NCBI GenBank assembly: GCA_937922925.1
Contig: CALAKU010000048.1
Coordinates: 1-43,941, forward strand
Direction of reading: 5' to 3'
Length of the DNA: 43,941 bases
From: an uncultured Arenicella sp.
GTDB taxonomy: Bacteria; Pseudomonadota; Gammaproteobacteria; Arenicellales; Arenicellaceae
Position 1 is the stretch's first letter. Each line of letters begins with the position of its first letter. Under the pieces are notes generated by a model. That model was not told the origin of the DNA. It worked only from the letters and a program-made list of their open reading frames with translations, and made no database searches. The translations under genes and the position numbers were made by a program. Shown in pieces: positions 1 to 7,538 of this stretch.

Positions 1-138
1 GCGCTTCTTTTGTATGCCCTTGCGGGCAAGGGCTCAGCGAGTTTTTTGTACGTCTTGATTTACTCAGTGTTAACCGGTTTTGTCTTAGCCTTATTGGTTG
101 GCTTTTTGCTCAAATACGCAGCGCGTTGGTTTCGATAA
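1..138 (+). CDS. C-terminal fragment of an integral membrane protein (5' end outside window)
   Basis: Frame 1 is open from the first base to a TAA at 136-138 and gives the last 45 residues of a protein. They are strongly hydrophobic with one clear membrane segment (about residues 18-38, rich in Val, Leu, Phe) and end in a short basic tail (KYAARWFR), which suggests the C-terminus lies in the cytoplasm. The family cannot be named from this piece. It converges on ppnN, which is on the other strand. A perfect hairpin overlaps its stop codon. Confidence 0.6.
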   Translation, partial: ALLLYALAGKGSASFLYVLIYSVLTGFVLALLVGFLLKYAARWFR

Positions 139-158
139 GCATCGCTTGATGCTTATCG
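133..158 (+). terminator. Perfect 11-bp hairpin at the end of the partial membrane-protein gene
   Basis: CGATAAGCATC and GATGCTTATCG form an uninterrupted 11-bp stem around a GCTT loop, overlapping the TAA stop of the partial gene. The following bases are AT-rich but there is no real T-run, so intrinsic termination is plausible rather than certain. It could also protect the 3' end of the mRNA, or serve the convergent ppnN transcript. Confidence 0.5.
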
Positions 159-255
159 ATTACTGAATATCACCTACAGAATTTTTGATAGAAATATCTA
201 GTAATACAGGTAAGAGTTTTTAACGAAACACTATCGCTATCGGCCTTGATGGGCT

Positions 256-1599
256 TTAAGTGATGAGTTCGTAGCAAGGTTCGTAGTGGCCAGATAGCTT
301 CATTCTTTGTTGTTCGACAAAGGCGCTAAGCAGTTTATCAAGTGCAGCCATTATGTCGGCGTCGCCATGGAGTTGATAGCGGCCGTGTTTTTTAATTCGT
401 TCGATGCCATCGGGTTTGACATTGCCCGAGACAATGCCAGAGAAAGCGCGCCGCAAGTCCGCCGCTAGTGCTTCTATGCTTTGATTTCTAGACAGATTTA
501 ATTTAGCCATATTCTCATGGCTTGGCTCAAACGCGTGCTGGAAACGCTCGGCTATCGTGAGGGACCAGTTAAAGAAAAAGGCATCGTCGTGTTGGCGTCG
601 ACTGCTAGTGACATTTTTCATGGAAACGCACATCAGGCGCGCGACTTCAATTGGGTCGTCTACCACGATTTGATAGAGCGCCTGAGCTTCGTTGCCAAGG
701 GTCATGCCTATAAAGGCATCCAGTTGTTCAAAGTAGGCTTTGCTGGATTCAGGCCCGGTAAAAATCAAAGGGACGGCGATGTCTTTGTTGTCGGGATGCA
801 ACAACAGGCCCAGAATATACAGTATCTCTTCGGCCGTGCCTGCGCCGCCAGGGAAGACCACAATGCCATGGCCCATACGGACAAACGCTTCTAGCCGTTT
901 TTCTATATCAGGCATGATGATCAGTTCGTTAACCACGGCGTTGGGCGCCTCTGACGCGATAATGCCGGGTTCAGTGATGCCGATATAACGTGCATTGTTA
1001 ACGCGTTGCTTCGCGTGGGCGATGGCGGCGCCCTTCATTGGGCCTTTCATGGCCCCGATACCGCAGCCTGTACAAATATCTAAACCGCGTAAGCCTAAGC
1101 GATAGCCGACTTCTTTGCTGTAGTCGTATTCAACTTTGCTGATAGAGTGCCCGCCCCAACAAACAATAAGATTGGGCCGCTTGCGTGGTCGAAGCGCCTT
1201 GGCGTGTCTAAGCGTTTTAAACACCATGTCTGTTAGGCTTTCGTTGTTGGCTTGCCACACGGTGACCTGTTCTTGCAGGTACACGATATCGCGTAGTACA
1301 GCAAAGAGATGGTTGCGTATCCCTTCGATAATCTCGCCGTCGACAAAGGCATTGTCTGGTGCGTTCTCTACTTTTAATTTGACGCCGCGCGCCGAACTCA
1401 AAACCTCTATCTTAAAATCTTTGTGCGCAGCGAGTAGGGCATGACCGTCGTCGGAATCGACGCCGGTGCTCAATACGGCAAGCGCACAGTTCCGAAAAAG
1501 AGTGTGAGTGATCGGGTCGTGTTTTTGTTGAAGCGACGCGATTTCGCTTTTCGAGAGCACGTCTAGATGACGCTTTGGGTTAATGATTGCGTTGACCAT
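256..1599 (-). CDS. ppnN: PpnN, nucleotide 5'-monophosphate nucleosidase (LOG family, YgdH)
   Basis: 447 residues, close to the 454 of E. coli PpnN, and collinear with it from end to end. It hydrolyses the N-glycosidic bond of purine and pyrimidine nucleoside monophosphates to a base and ribose 5-phosphate; the E. coli enzyme is stimulated by (p)ppGpp. The Rossmann-like lysine-decarboxylase/LOG core carries CWGGHS (147-152), CTGCGIGAMKGPMKG (176-190) and the PGGAGTAEE phosphate-binding motif (250-258). The C-terminal third contains FEPSHENMA and ADLRRAFSGIVSGNVK, which are characteristic of the family. The ATG at 1597-1599 matches the family N-terminus, yet only two bases separate it from the T-run of an upstream terminator-like hairpin and there is no Shine-Dalgarno sequence. 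No other start fits better. The gene stands alone. Confidence 0.95.
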   Translation of the reverse strand: MVNAIINPKRHLDVLSKSEIASLQQKHDPITHTLFRNCALAVLSTGVDSDDGHALLAAHKDFKIEVLSSARGVKLKVENAPDNAFVDGEIIEGIRNHLFAVLRDIVYLQEQVTVWQANNESLTDMVFKTLRHAKALRPRKRPNLIVCWGGHSISKVEYDYSKEVGYRLGLRGLDICTGCGIGAMKGPMKGAAIAHAKQRVNNARYIGITEPGIIASEAPNAVVNELIIMPDIEKRLEAFVRMGHGIVVFPGGAGTAEEILYILGLLLHPDNKDIAVPLIFTGPESSKAYFEQLDAFIGMTLGNEAQALYQIVVDDPIEVARLMCVSMKNVTSSRRQHDDAFFFNWSLTIAERFQHAFEPSHENMAKLNLSRNQSIEALAADLRRAFSGIVSGNVKPDGIERIKKHGRYQLHGDADIMAALDKLLSAFVEQQRMKLSGHYEPCYELIT

Positions 1600-1601
1600 A
1601 T

Positions 1602-1629
1602 AAAAAAGGGCTGCCTGATCGACAGCCCT
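1602..1629 (-). terminator. Rho-independent terminator after dsbA, abutting the ppnN start codon
   Basis: Read on the minus strand, AGGGCTG and CAGCCCT form a 7-bp stem around a 9-base loop, followed by a T-run (complement of A1602-A1607). It lies 74 bases beyond the dsbA stop, so it would end the dsbA transcript. It is unusual in ending two bases before the ppnN ATG. Confidence 0.75.
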
Positions 1630-1702
1630 GATTGTCCTATTTTAACTATTCTATTTTTCGGAACTGATCGTGTTAACAAGATCAGTGATGTGAAAGAGTG
1701 GT

Positions 1703-2350
1703 TTAGCGTTCACCAGCGGCTTTCTCAACCAATTGGTCGACGACCTTGAACATTTGGTCTGACGAACCGGCCATGCGCTGCGACGTGAGGTATTTGCCAT
1801 CAACCACCATCGCTGGAACACCAGTGATACCAGATTGGCGAGTTAGCTTCTTAGCGGCTCGTACTTGGCTATCTACAGCAAAAGAGTTAAATGCTGATTC
1901 GACGTCCTCGGCGCTTTTATCGTACGCCGCTAGAAAATCACTTAGCTGAGCGAGGTTGCCAACGTTCTTGCGATTCACATGAATTTGGTTAAAGAAAGCA
2001 TCGTATGCTTCGCTAGGCACATCTAGGGCTTGCATGGTGTAGAACGCCTTGCCATGGAATTCCCATGAGTTGCTGGTGAAAATTGCGGGTACTTTGACAA
2101 ATTCAGCGTTTTCCGGCTTTCGTTTTAACCAGCTTTTGAGAGTTGGCTCTAACGCAAAGCAGTGACCACAACCAAACCAAAACAGCTCGACAACTTCTAT
2201 TTTGTCGCCGGTGCTTACGGTCATGGCTTCGCGGGTTTCGGTATATTGCTTGTCGTTTAATTGCGCATAAGCAATTCCGACTACACCAAGCGCGGCGATT
2301 AAAAACAATGTTTTGAGAACGCTTACGCGATTAAACACGGGTTTAAACAT
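1703..2350 (-). CDS. dsbA: DsbA-type periplasmic thiol:disulfide interchange protein
   Basis: 215 residues with an N-terminal signal sequence (basic n-region, hydrophobic stretch about 13-28, cleavage probably after AYA at 27-29). The thioredoxin-fold domain carries a CGHC redox motif (C61, C64) in the context FWFGCGHC, and a cis-proline loop GITGVPA typical of DsbA. It would put disulfides into exported proteins and be re-oxidised by DsbB, which is not in this window. CGHC rather than the CPHC of E. coli DsbA is common in other gammaproteobacterial DsbA proteins. The gene is monocistronic: a terminator follows it and it has its own upstream AT-rich region. Confidence 0.92.
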   Translation of the reverse strand: MFKPVFNRVSVLKTLFLIAALGVVGIAYAQLNDKQYTETREAMTVSTGDKIEVVELFWFGCGHCFALEPTLKSWLKRKPENAEFVKVPAIFTSNSWEFHGKAFYTMQALDVPSEAYDAFFNQIHVNRKNVGNLAQLSDFLAAYDKSAEDVESAFNSFAVDSQVRAAKKLTRQSGITGVPAMVVDGKYLTSQRMAGSSDQMFKVVDQLVEKAAGER

Positions 2351-2448
2351 AATAAAATCCTAAAAGTGATCTAAATTCATTTGAAATTCTACAACAGAGT
2401 ATAACAAGTATACGCCTTGCTAAATTAACCCAAAATGAACATCGTAAG

Positions 2449-3810
2449 TTAATTTTGCGTTTGCTCAAGGCGCTCAATAATACGAGCATACAAGCCCTCA
2501 AAGCCGCCATTACTCATAATTAACACATGCAATTTTGTCGGTGTTTGATTGATTTGGCTGAGGATTGCGTCGAGCAATGTCTGGCTGTCATTGAAAGTTT
2601 GAAGGTTTTGCGAAGCCAGATCGCTAACATCCCATTGGACTTGCGGGCCAGCAAACACAAAGCTCATGTCAGCATCGCCTAAGGCCTGTTGCAATAGATG
2701 TTTGTGAATTCCTCGTTTCATGGTGTTTGATCGAGGCTCGAGCACTGCCAGAATAGGAGCCTCGCCAACCCGGCGCCGTAAGCCCCCGAGCGTCTCGCTG
2801 ATGGCGGTAGGATGATGAGCAAAGTCATCGACCAAGTGAACTCGATCGTCTTCGTAAATTGTTTCCATCCTGCGCTTTACTGACTTAAATCGTTGTAAAG
2901 AGTCGACCGCCAGCTCGACAGGAACGCCAACATGGTGAGCCGCCGCGATGGCCGCGACCGCGTTGGCCATATTGTGGTCGCCGATTAACGGTGAGTGCAC
3001 TTCGTAGTCTTTGTTTTTATGGCTTAGCGTAAAAATGCTGGCATCGTCTTTGCGTTTGCAAACTTCCCAATCGGCGTTTTGCCCTAAAAATTTTTGCGTT
3101 TGGCTCCAGACTCCCAAGTTTAGAACCTCTTCAAGCGCCGGTGCGGCGTTATTAGTGATTACCAAGCCGGTTTGAGGCACGATTTTCAAGAGGTGATGAA
3201 ATTGCGTTTGAATCGCTGCGAGGTCGGCGAAAATATCAGCATGATCAAACTCCAGATTATTCAATACCAAAGTTCGAGGCCGGTAATGCACAAATTTAGA
3301 GCGCTTATCGCTAAACGCGGTATCGTATTCGTCGGCTTCGATCACGAAAAATGGGCTGTCGCCCAATCGAGCCGACTCGCCAAAGTTTTCGGGCACACCG
3401 CCGATCAAAAATCCCGGCTTTAGGCCGTTATCTTCAAGCAACCACGCTAACAGGCTACTGGTGGTAGTTTTGCCATGAGTGCCGGCGACTGCCAAAACCC
3501 ATTTATCTTGCAACACGGTTTGGCCCAGCCACTGTGCACCAGAACTGTATGGGATATTTTGCTCCAGCACGGCCTCAAGTTCGGGGTTGCCGCGGCCGAT
3601 GGTGTTGCCCACCAATACCAAATCAACATCGTCTGGCAAATTTGAGGCTGAGTAACCTTCGTGTAAATGAACGCCCAGCGTTTCTAACTGCGTGCTCATA
3701 GGCGGATACGTGTGTTGATCTGACCCGCTAACCTCGAGGTCTAAATCTTTAGCAAGACGAGCTAAACCGCCCATAAATGTGCCGCAGATGCCGATGATGT
3801 GAAGTTTCAT
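2449..3810 (-). CDS. mpl: Mpl, UDP-MurNAc:L-Ala-gamma-D-Glu-meso-Dap ligase
   Basis: 453 residues, the usual length. The enzyme ligates recovered murein tripeptide to UDP-N-acetylmuramate in the cytoplasm, feeding recycled peptide into peptidoglycan synthesis. The start (MKLHIIGICGTFMGGLA) carries the family's nucleotide-sugar-binding loop. The ATP-binding P-loop is GTHGKTTTS (110-118), the central Mur-ligase segment contains IEADEYDTAF, and the C-terminal domain has DDFAHHPTAI. The TGTF-type N-terminus and lack of MurC-specific features favour Mpl over MurC. Its ATG overlaps the stop of the upstream membrane-protein gene as ATGA, so translation is probably coupled. It fits functionally with nagZ and the YkuD enzyme further along. 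Confidence 0.95.
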   Translation of the reverse strand: MKLHIIGICGTFMGGLARLAKDLDLEVSGSDQHTYPPMSTQLETLGVHLHEGYSASNLPDDVDLVLVGNTIGRGNPELEAVLEQNIPYSSGAQWLGQTVLQDKWVLAVAGTHGKTTTSSLLAWLLEDNGLKPGFLIGGVPENFGESARLGDSPFFVIEADEYDTAFSDKRSKFVHYRPRTLVLNNLEFDHADIFADLAAIQTQFHHLLKIVPQTGLVITNNAAPALEEVLNLGVWSQTQKFLGQNADWEVCKRKDDASIFTLSHKNKDYEVHSPLIGDHNMANAVAAIAAAHHVGVPVELAVDSLQRFKSVKRRMETIYEDDRVHLVDDFAHHPTAISETLGGLRRRVGEAPILAVLEPRSNTMKRGIHKHLLQQALGDADMSFVFAGPQVQWDVSDLASQNLQTFNDSQTLLDAILSQINQTPTKLHVLIMSNGGFEGLYARIIERLEQTQN

Positions 3811-4349
3811 GATTGTGAACTGGCAGCGGCGAGTGTTTGCTCCAAGAGCTCTAGATATTCTTTTGATTCGGGGCCGAAGTTACTAAACACAAGTGTGACT
3901 GCCACAAACCCGAAAAACATGAGGCCAATGTAGGTGCAAAACGCGATCAATGTCTGAACTTCCATTGCAGACCTAAGCACGATGGTGGGAATGTAAAATT
4001 GCCATATCACTAAGAACAAAAAGAAAACCCCCAGTATTGGAATCAGCGACAGCGCTATCGTCGCTACGCCAAGCACAATCAAAGAACCAAACAGAGCTGT
4101 GTGAGTTTGTACGAAGCGTTGAGTTTTACCAACAAGGCGCAGAAAAAAGTAAAGCGCCAGGAATTGTGCAAGCGTCATCGCCGTTGCGTAAGCAAACGGA
4201 TTACTAAACGTGCTGATGCCTTTAAAAGACGCGGCATTGATCAATAGATACAATGCCCCAATTACGATGGCGGCCGATGGGTTGTACTTGATGTCTTCAG
4301 GTTGAGCTTGTCGTGTGCAAACTTTGATCAGGGTGATCATTAATTCCAT
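3807..4349 (-). CDS. Small multi-spanning membrane protein of unknown function, coupled to mpl
   Basis: 180 residues from the ATG at 4347-4349; a longer reading from 4418 adds 23 residues that look untranslated, and an ATG nine bases further in (4340) is also possible. Four or five hydrophobic segments follow a short amphipathic start (SAAIVIGALYLLIN, AYATAMTLAQFLALYFFLRL, FGSLIVLGVATIALSLIPIL, FFLFLVIWQFYIPTIVL, AFCTYIGLMFFGFVAVTLVF). The overall pattern resembles the Yip1 superfamily of bacterial membrane proteins, but no diagnostic motif is certain. It overlaps mpl by four bases (ATGA). It is divergent from rnd, so the 108 bases between them must hold both promoters. Confidence 0.75.
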   Translation of the reverse strand: MELMITLIKVCTRQAQPEDIKYNPSAAIVIGALYLLINAASFKGISTFSNPFAYATAMTLAQFLALYFFLRLVGKTQRFVQTHTALFGSLIVLGVATIALSLIPILGVFFLFLVIWQFYIPTIVLRSAMEVQTLIAFCTYIGLMFFGFVAVTLVFSNFGPESKEYLELLEQTLAAASSQS

Positions 4350-4457
4350 AATTATTTCTAGGCAATCAAGGGCGCAAAGCGCGTAACAATGGTGACTAAG
4401 GGACTGGCATGTTAGCATCTAACTGCCCACAACCATGAGCCTTTGCTCAGAAAATCA

Positions 4458-5564
4458 ATGAACTATTTGATCGAGCATCCGTCGGAGTTGACGGAACTCA
4501 AGCCATTAATCGACGATCTTAAAAATCGCGGTGGCGTGGTTGGTGTGGATACTGAATTTCTGCGAGAGAAAACCTATCGGGCGAAGTTATGTTTAATGCA
4601 ATTAGCCATTGGTGAGCATCAGTATTGTATTGATGTTTTGGCCTTAGAAGATGTGCAAATTCTGCACGAACTGATGGCGGCGAATAATATTGTAAAAATT
4701 TTTCATGCGTCGAGCCAAGACCTCGAAGTTATCTATCAAACATTCGACGTGCTACCCCATCCAATTTTTGATACTCAATTAGCCGCCGCATTTTGTGGTA
4801 GCGATTTACAGCAAGGTTATAGTGCCATGGTTGAACAACGCCTTGGTATCGAATTGGTCAAGTCGCAAGCCCGTACCGATTGGTCTAGACGGCCGTTGAC
4901 AGAGAAGCAAATTGAATACGCCGGCCTTGATGTTGAGTATTTGCATGAACTGATGAGTTTGATTGAGGCCGATTTGGATGCTTGTGGTCGCAGGGCTTGG
5001 TATGAACAAGAAATTCTAAGCTACAGCGATCCAGAACCGTTCGACGAATCGCCGGCAAAAGCATGGCGACGCGTGTCTGGCGGCCATTTAAAATTACGTC
5101 AACAATATGCCTTACGCGATTTGGCGATATGGCGTGAACAGCAAGCGCAACAAAAGAATATTCCTCGGTCTTGGATATTACGAGACGATAAGCTCTATGA
5201 TTTAGTGCAACGCAACCCCAAAACCGCCCAAGAAATAATAGACGCAGGTAGCTTTGGTCGTCGCTCGTCGGCCTATCTCGCGCCCAAAGCTTTAGAAGTG
5301 CTGCGCTCGGTAAAGGTCGGCGACCAACCTCTATGGCTAAAGTCGGAGCCGCTGACCAAGGCCGAAAAATCGATATGCAGTGCGGCTATGAAGGAGCTTG
5401 GTGTTATTGCCCAAGAGCTTAATATTGCACAGGCACTGCTCGCGACCCGCAAAGACATTGAGTACTTGTTTAGGCACCGGCAATCCAAGCGTTTAATGCA
5501 AGGCTGGCGCAAGGAGATTGTTGGTGACGTTATATTGGATTTTATCCGCGGCCAAGAAAGTTAG
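4458..5564 (+). CDS. rnd: Ribonuclease D
   Basis: 368 residues from the ATG at 4458; a TTG start at 4443 is possible but the MNYLIEHPSEL start matches the E. coli Rnd N-terminus. It is a 3'-5' exoribonuclease that trims tRNA precursors and other stable RNAs. The N-terminal DEDD-type exonuclease domain shows all signature blocks: GVDTEFLREKTY (Asp and Glu), HASSQDLEV with DTQLAAAF, and YAGLDVEYLHEL. An HRDC domain follows (RDLAIWREQQAQQKNIPRSW to about residue 285), and a second helical domain fills the C-terminus. No good Shine-Dalgarno is visible. It is transcribed divergently from the mpl operon. Confidence 0.93.
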   Translation: MNYLIEHPSELTELKPLIDDLKNRGGVVGVDTEFLREKTYRAKLCLMQLAIGEHQYCIDVLALEDVQILHELMAANNIVKIFHASSQDLEVIYQTFDVLPHPIFDTQLAAAFCGSDLQQGYSAMVEQRLGIELVKSQARTDWSRRPLTEKQIEYAGLDVEYLHELMSLIEADLDACGRRAWYEQEILSYSDPEPFDESPAKAWRRVSGGHLKLRQQYALRDLAIWREQQAQQKNIPRSWILRDDKLYDLVQRNPKTAQEIIDAGSFGRRSSAYLAPKALEVLRSVKVGDQPLWLKSEPLTKAEKSICSAAMKELGVIAQELNIAQALLATRKDIEYLFRHRQSKRLMQGWRKEIVGDVILDFIRGQES

Positions 5565-5652
5565 TTCTCATTCAGTTTGGATTCAGCCAACTTCTCGTAA
5601 AGTGTGTTCAACCTAACAACGCTTTACAACCAAAATTTGGTAGGAGTTAAGC

Positions 5653-6273
5653 ATGAAACTAACCAAAACTAACCTCCAACGCTCTGCCATTGCCGGCATT
5701 GTTGCCTCAACCCTGTCAGTGCCTGTCATCGCTGGTAAAAGCTATTACAGTAATCAGTATGCAAACAGTGCGGTTGATTACGCAAAGGTGGTTCAAGTTG
5801 ATCCAATCTATGAGACGTATCAAGTTAACCAGCCTGTTGAGCAGTGCTACCATAAGAAAGTTCCGGTAAAGCGCGCAGCAAGGCATAATTCTTACCGTAA
5901 CAAGAGTAAAACGCCTGAGATTTTGGGCGCGATTATCGGCGGTGTTGTCGGCAATCAAGTTGGCAAACGTGGTGGCGGTAAAGCTCGAGATGTTGCGACT
6001 GTAGCCGGCGCAGTACTAGGTGGTTCAATCGGCCGTGATATCAAGCATCAAAACAGCCGCAAGCGCCACTATGATCGCTATGAAGATAGTCATTACAGCG
6101 GTGATCACTATAAAACCGTAAAACACTGTGACGTCAAAGACCACTATGTCACCGAACAGAAACTGGTCGGTTATGATGTGGCCTATAAGTACCGAGGTAA
6201 CGTATTCCATACGCAAATGGATTACGATCCAGGTGCTAAAATTAAAGTTAAAGTGACCGTTGATCCGGTATAA
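5653..6273 (+). CDS. Glycine-zipper 2TM-domain envelope protein
   Basis: 206 residues. A signal peptide is likely (Lys-rich start, hydrophobic AIAGIVASTLSVPVIAG, cleavage near residue 28). The mature protein has a single strong motif, a glycine-zipper hairpin: ILGAIIGGVVGNQVGKRGGGK followed by VATVAGAVLGGSIGRD (two Gly-spaced helices of the Rick_17kDa_Anti / YmgG type). It is flanked by His-, Tyr- and Lys-rich segments and ends in a small beta-rich domain (GYDVAYKYRG, DPGAKIKVKVTVDPV). Proteins of this type sit in the periplasm or outer membrane; their function is poorly known. There is no lipobox. AGGAG eight bases before the ATG supports the start. It appears monocistronic. Confidence 0.85.
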   Translation: MKLTKTNLQRSAIAGIVASTLSVPVIAGKSYYSNQYANSAVDYAKVVQVDPIYETYQVNQPVEQCYHKKVPVKRAARHNSYRNKSKTPEILGAIIGGVVGNQVGKRGGGKARDVATVAGAVLGGSIGRDIKHQNSRKRHYDRYEDSHYSGDHYKTVKHCDVKDHYVTEQKLVGYDVAYKYRGNVFHTQMDYDPGAKIKVKVTVDPV

Positions 6274-6293
6274 ACTAAATTGATCAGAACGTC

Positions 6294-6340
6294 AGCCCAA
6301 GCCGTTGTACAGCTTTTGTAGCGATGCAGCGGTTTGGGCT
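6294..6340 (+). terminator. 11-bp stem hairpin after the glycine-zipper gene
   Basis: AGCCCAAGCCG pairs with CGGTTTGGGCT (ten Watson-Crick pairs and one G-T) across a 25-base loop. It begins 20 bases after the stop codon. There is no U-tract behind it, so it may be a processing or stability hairpin rather than a true intrinsic terminator. Confidence 0.4.
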
Positions 6341-6379
6341 TAATTGAAAAAACAGTGTGTCAGAGCCCCAATAAAGTCA

Positions 6380-6766
6380 ATGAAATCAAACCAAGCTAAT
6401 TGCCACCGCAGAGATACGCAAAGACGCGCTCAAGGCCCCATTGGGTTAGCCAAGAGTTCGGCGCGGCCTTTGGCAATCGCTGGGCGTTTTCGCGGTTTTG
6501 TGATGATGGCTTTGTGTTTAGCAGTGGGCTTTGGTCAAGTAGATCTAGCCGTCTCTGCTTCGACTCAGGTGCTTGAGCGCCCCTATTTGATTTACGCGCA
6601 ATCTGATGCGATTAAATCCAAAGGCGAGGTTATTCGTGAAGTCAAACGCCGCTACCCGAATGCCAAGGTTTTGCGTGTAAAACTCAATCAAAGCGGCACG
6701 GCTTACCAAGTGCGAATTTTGTTGCCAAATGGAAAAGTAAAATCGATCAAGATAAGTGCTAACTAG
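6380..6766 (+). CDS. Small exported PepSY-like protein upstream of the two-component system
   Basis: 128 residues from the ATG at 6380. A TTG at 6344 would add 12 residues, and the paired ATGs at 6502/6505 would leave only a signal peptide and the domain, so the start is uncertain. A long basic n-region leads to a hydrophobic segment (FVMMALCLAVGFGQV) with a cleavage-like AVSAS. The mature part (about 65 residues) contains a PepSY-like unit: Glu-Val-Ile-Arg-Glu-Val helix, then KVLRVKL and the two-strand ending AYQVRILLPNGKVKSIKI. Small PepSY proteins beside PhoP/PhoQ-type systems are common and may help sense or modulate a periplasmic signal. That role here is inference from position only. 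Confidence 0.75.
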   Translation: MKSNQANCHRRDTQRRAQGPIGLAKSSARPLAIAGRFRGFVMMALCLAVGFGQVDLAVSASTQVLERPYLIYAQSDAIKSKGEVIREVKRRYPNAKVLRVKLNQSGTAYQVRILLPNGKVKSIKISAN

Positions 6767-6850
6767 GCCTGGCGGGTCATAGAACAAACACTACTTGGCA
6801 GCTCAATATTCGGCAGCAACCAGTTCTTACGATACAACGAGAATCACATT

Positions 6851-7528
6851 ATGCGAATACTAATTGTTGAAGACGAATTGCAGCTTCAAACACAATTGGC
6901 ACACAGCTTACGTGCTGAAAATTACGTTGTTGATGTAGCCAGTGATGGCGAAGAAGGGCTTTATTTTGCTAAGGAATATCCAATTGATTTGGCCATTGTC
7001 GACCTAGGGCTGCCTAAGATAGACGGCGTAGAATTGATTAAACAAGTTCGTGCTGATGACAAAAGCTACCCGATCTTGATCCTAACTGCGCGCAGCCGTT
7101 GGCAAGAAAAAGTCGAAGGCTTGGAAGCCGGTGCCGACGATTATTTAACTAAACCATTTCATCCGGAAGAATTATTGGCCCGACTCAAGGTGCTGCTGCG
7201 TCGTTCAGTTGGATTGGCCGACAATACTTTGGTGTGCGGGCCCGTCAAAATCGATACTTCGTCAAAGCAAGTTTTCCTTAGTGACGAGCCACTGAGCCTT
7301 ACCGCCTACGAGTATCGTCTTTTGTCTTATCTTATGTTGCATACCGGTAAAGTGATTTCCAAACGTGAGTTGGTTGATCATATCTATGAAGAAGACGAAG
7401 ATCGTGATAGCAATACGATAGAAGTCTTTATTCGGCGGCTGCGTAAAAAGCTTGATCCAGCTGGTGATTTAAAGCCGATTGAAACACAACGCGGCAGCGG
7501 CTATCGCTTTCGTATCCCCCGAGACTAA
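6851..7528 (+). CDS. phoP: OmpR/PhoP-family DNA-binding response regulator
   Basis: 225 residues. The receiver domain has the acidic pair E7-D8, phosphoacceptor D51 (VDLGLPKIDG), T79 and K101 (LTKPFHPEELLAR), all correctly placed. The C-terminal winged-helix domain carries LTAYEYRLLSYLM, GKVISKRELVDHIY and SNTIEVFIRRLRKKL, with the ending QRGSGYRF typical of the OmpR family. The overall sequence is nearest to PhoP, but targets cannot be read from it, so the symbol is provisional. The partner kinase follows after ten bases, and a PepSY protein precedes it by 84 bases. Confidence 0.9.
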   Translation: MRILIVEDELQLQTQLAHSLRAENYVVDVASDGEEGLYFAKEYPIDLAIVDLGLPKIDGVELIKQVRADDKSYPILILTARSRWQEKVEGLEAGADDYLTKPFHPEELLARLKVLLRRSVGLADNTLVCGPVKIDTSSKQVFLSDEPLSLTAYEYRLLSYLMLHTGKVISKRELVDHIYEEDEDRDSNTIEVFIRRLRKKLDPAGDLKPIETQRGSGYRFRIPRD

Positions 7529-7538
7529 AGGCATCTTC

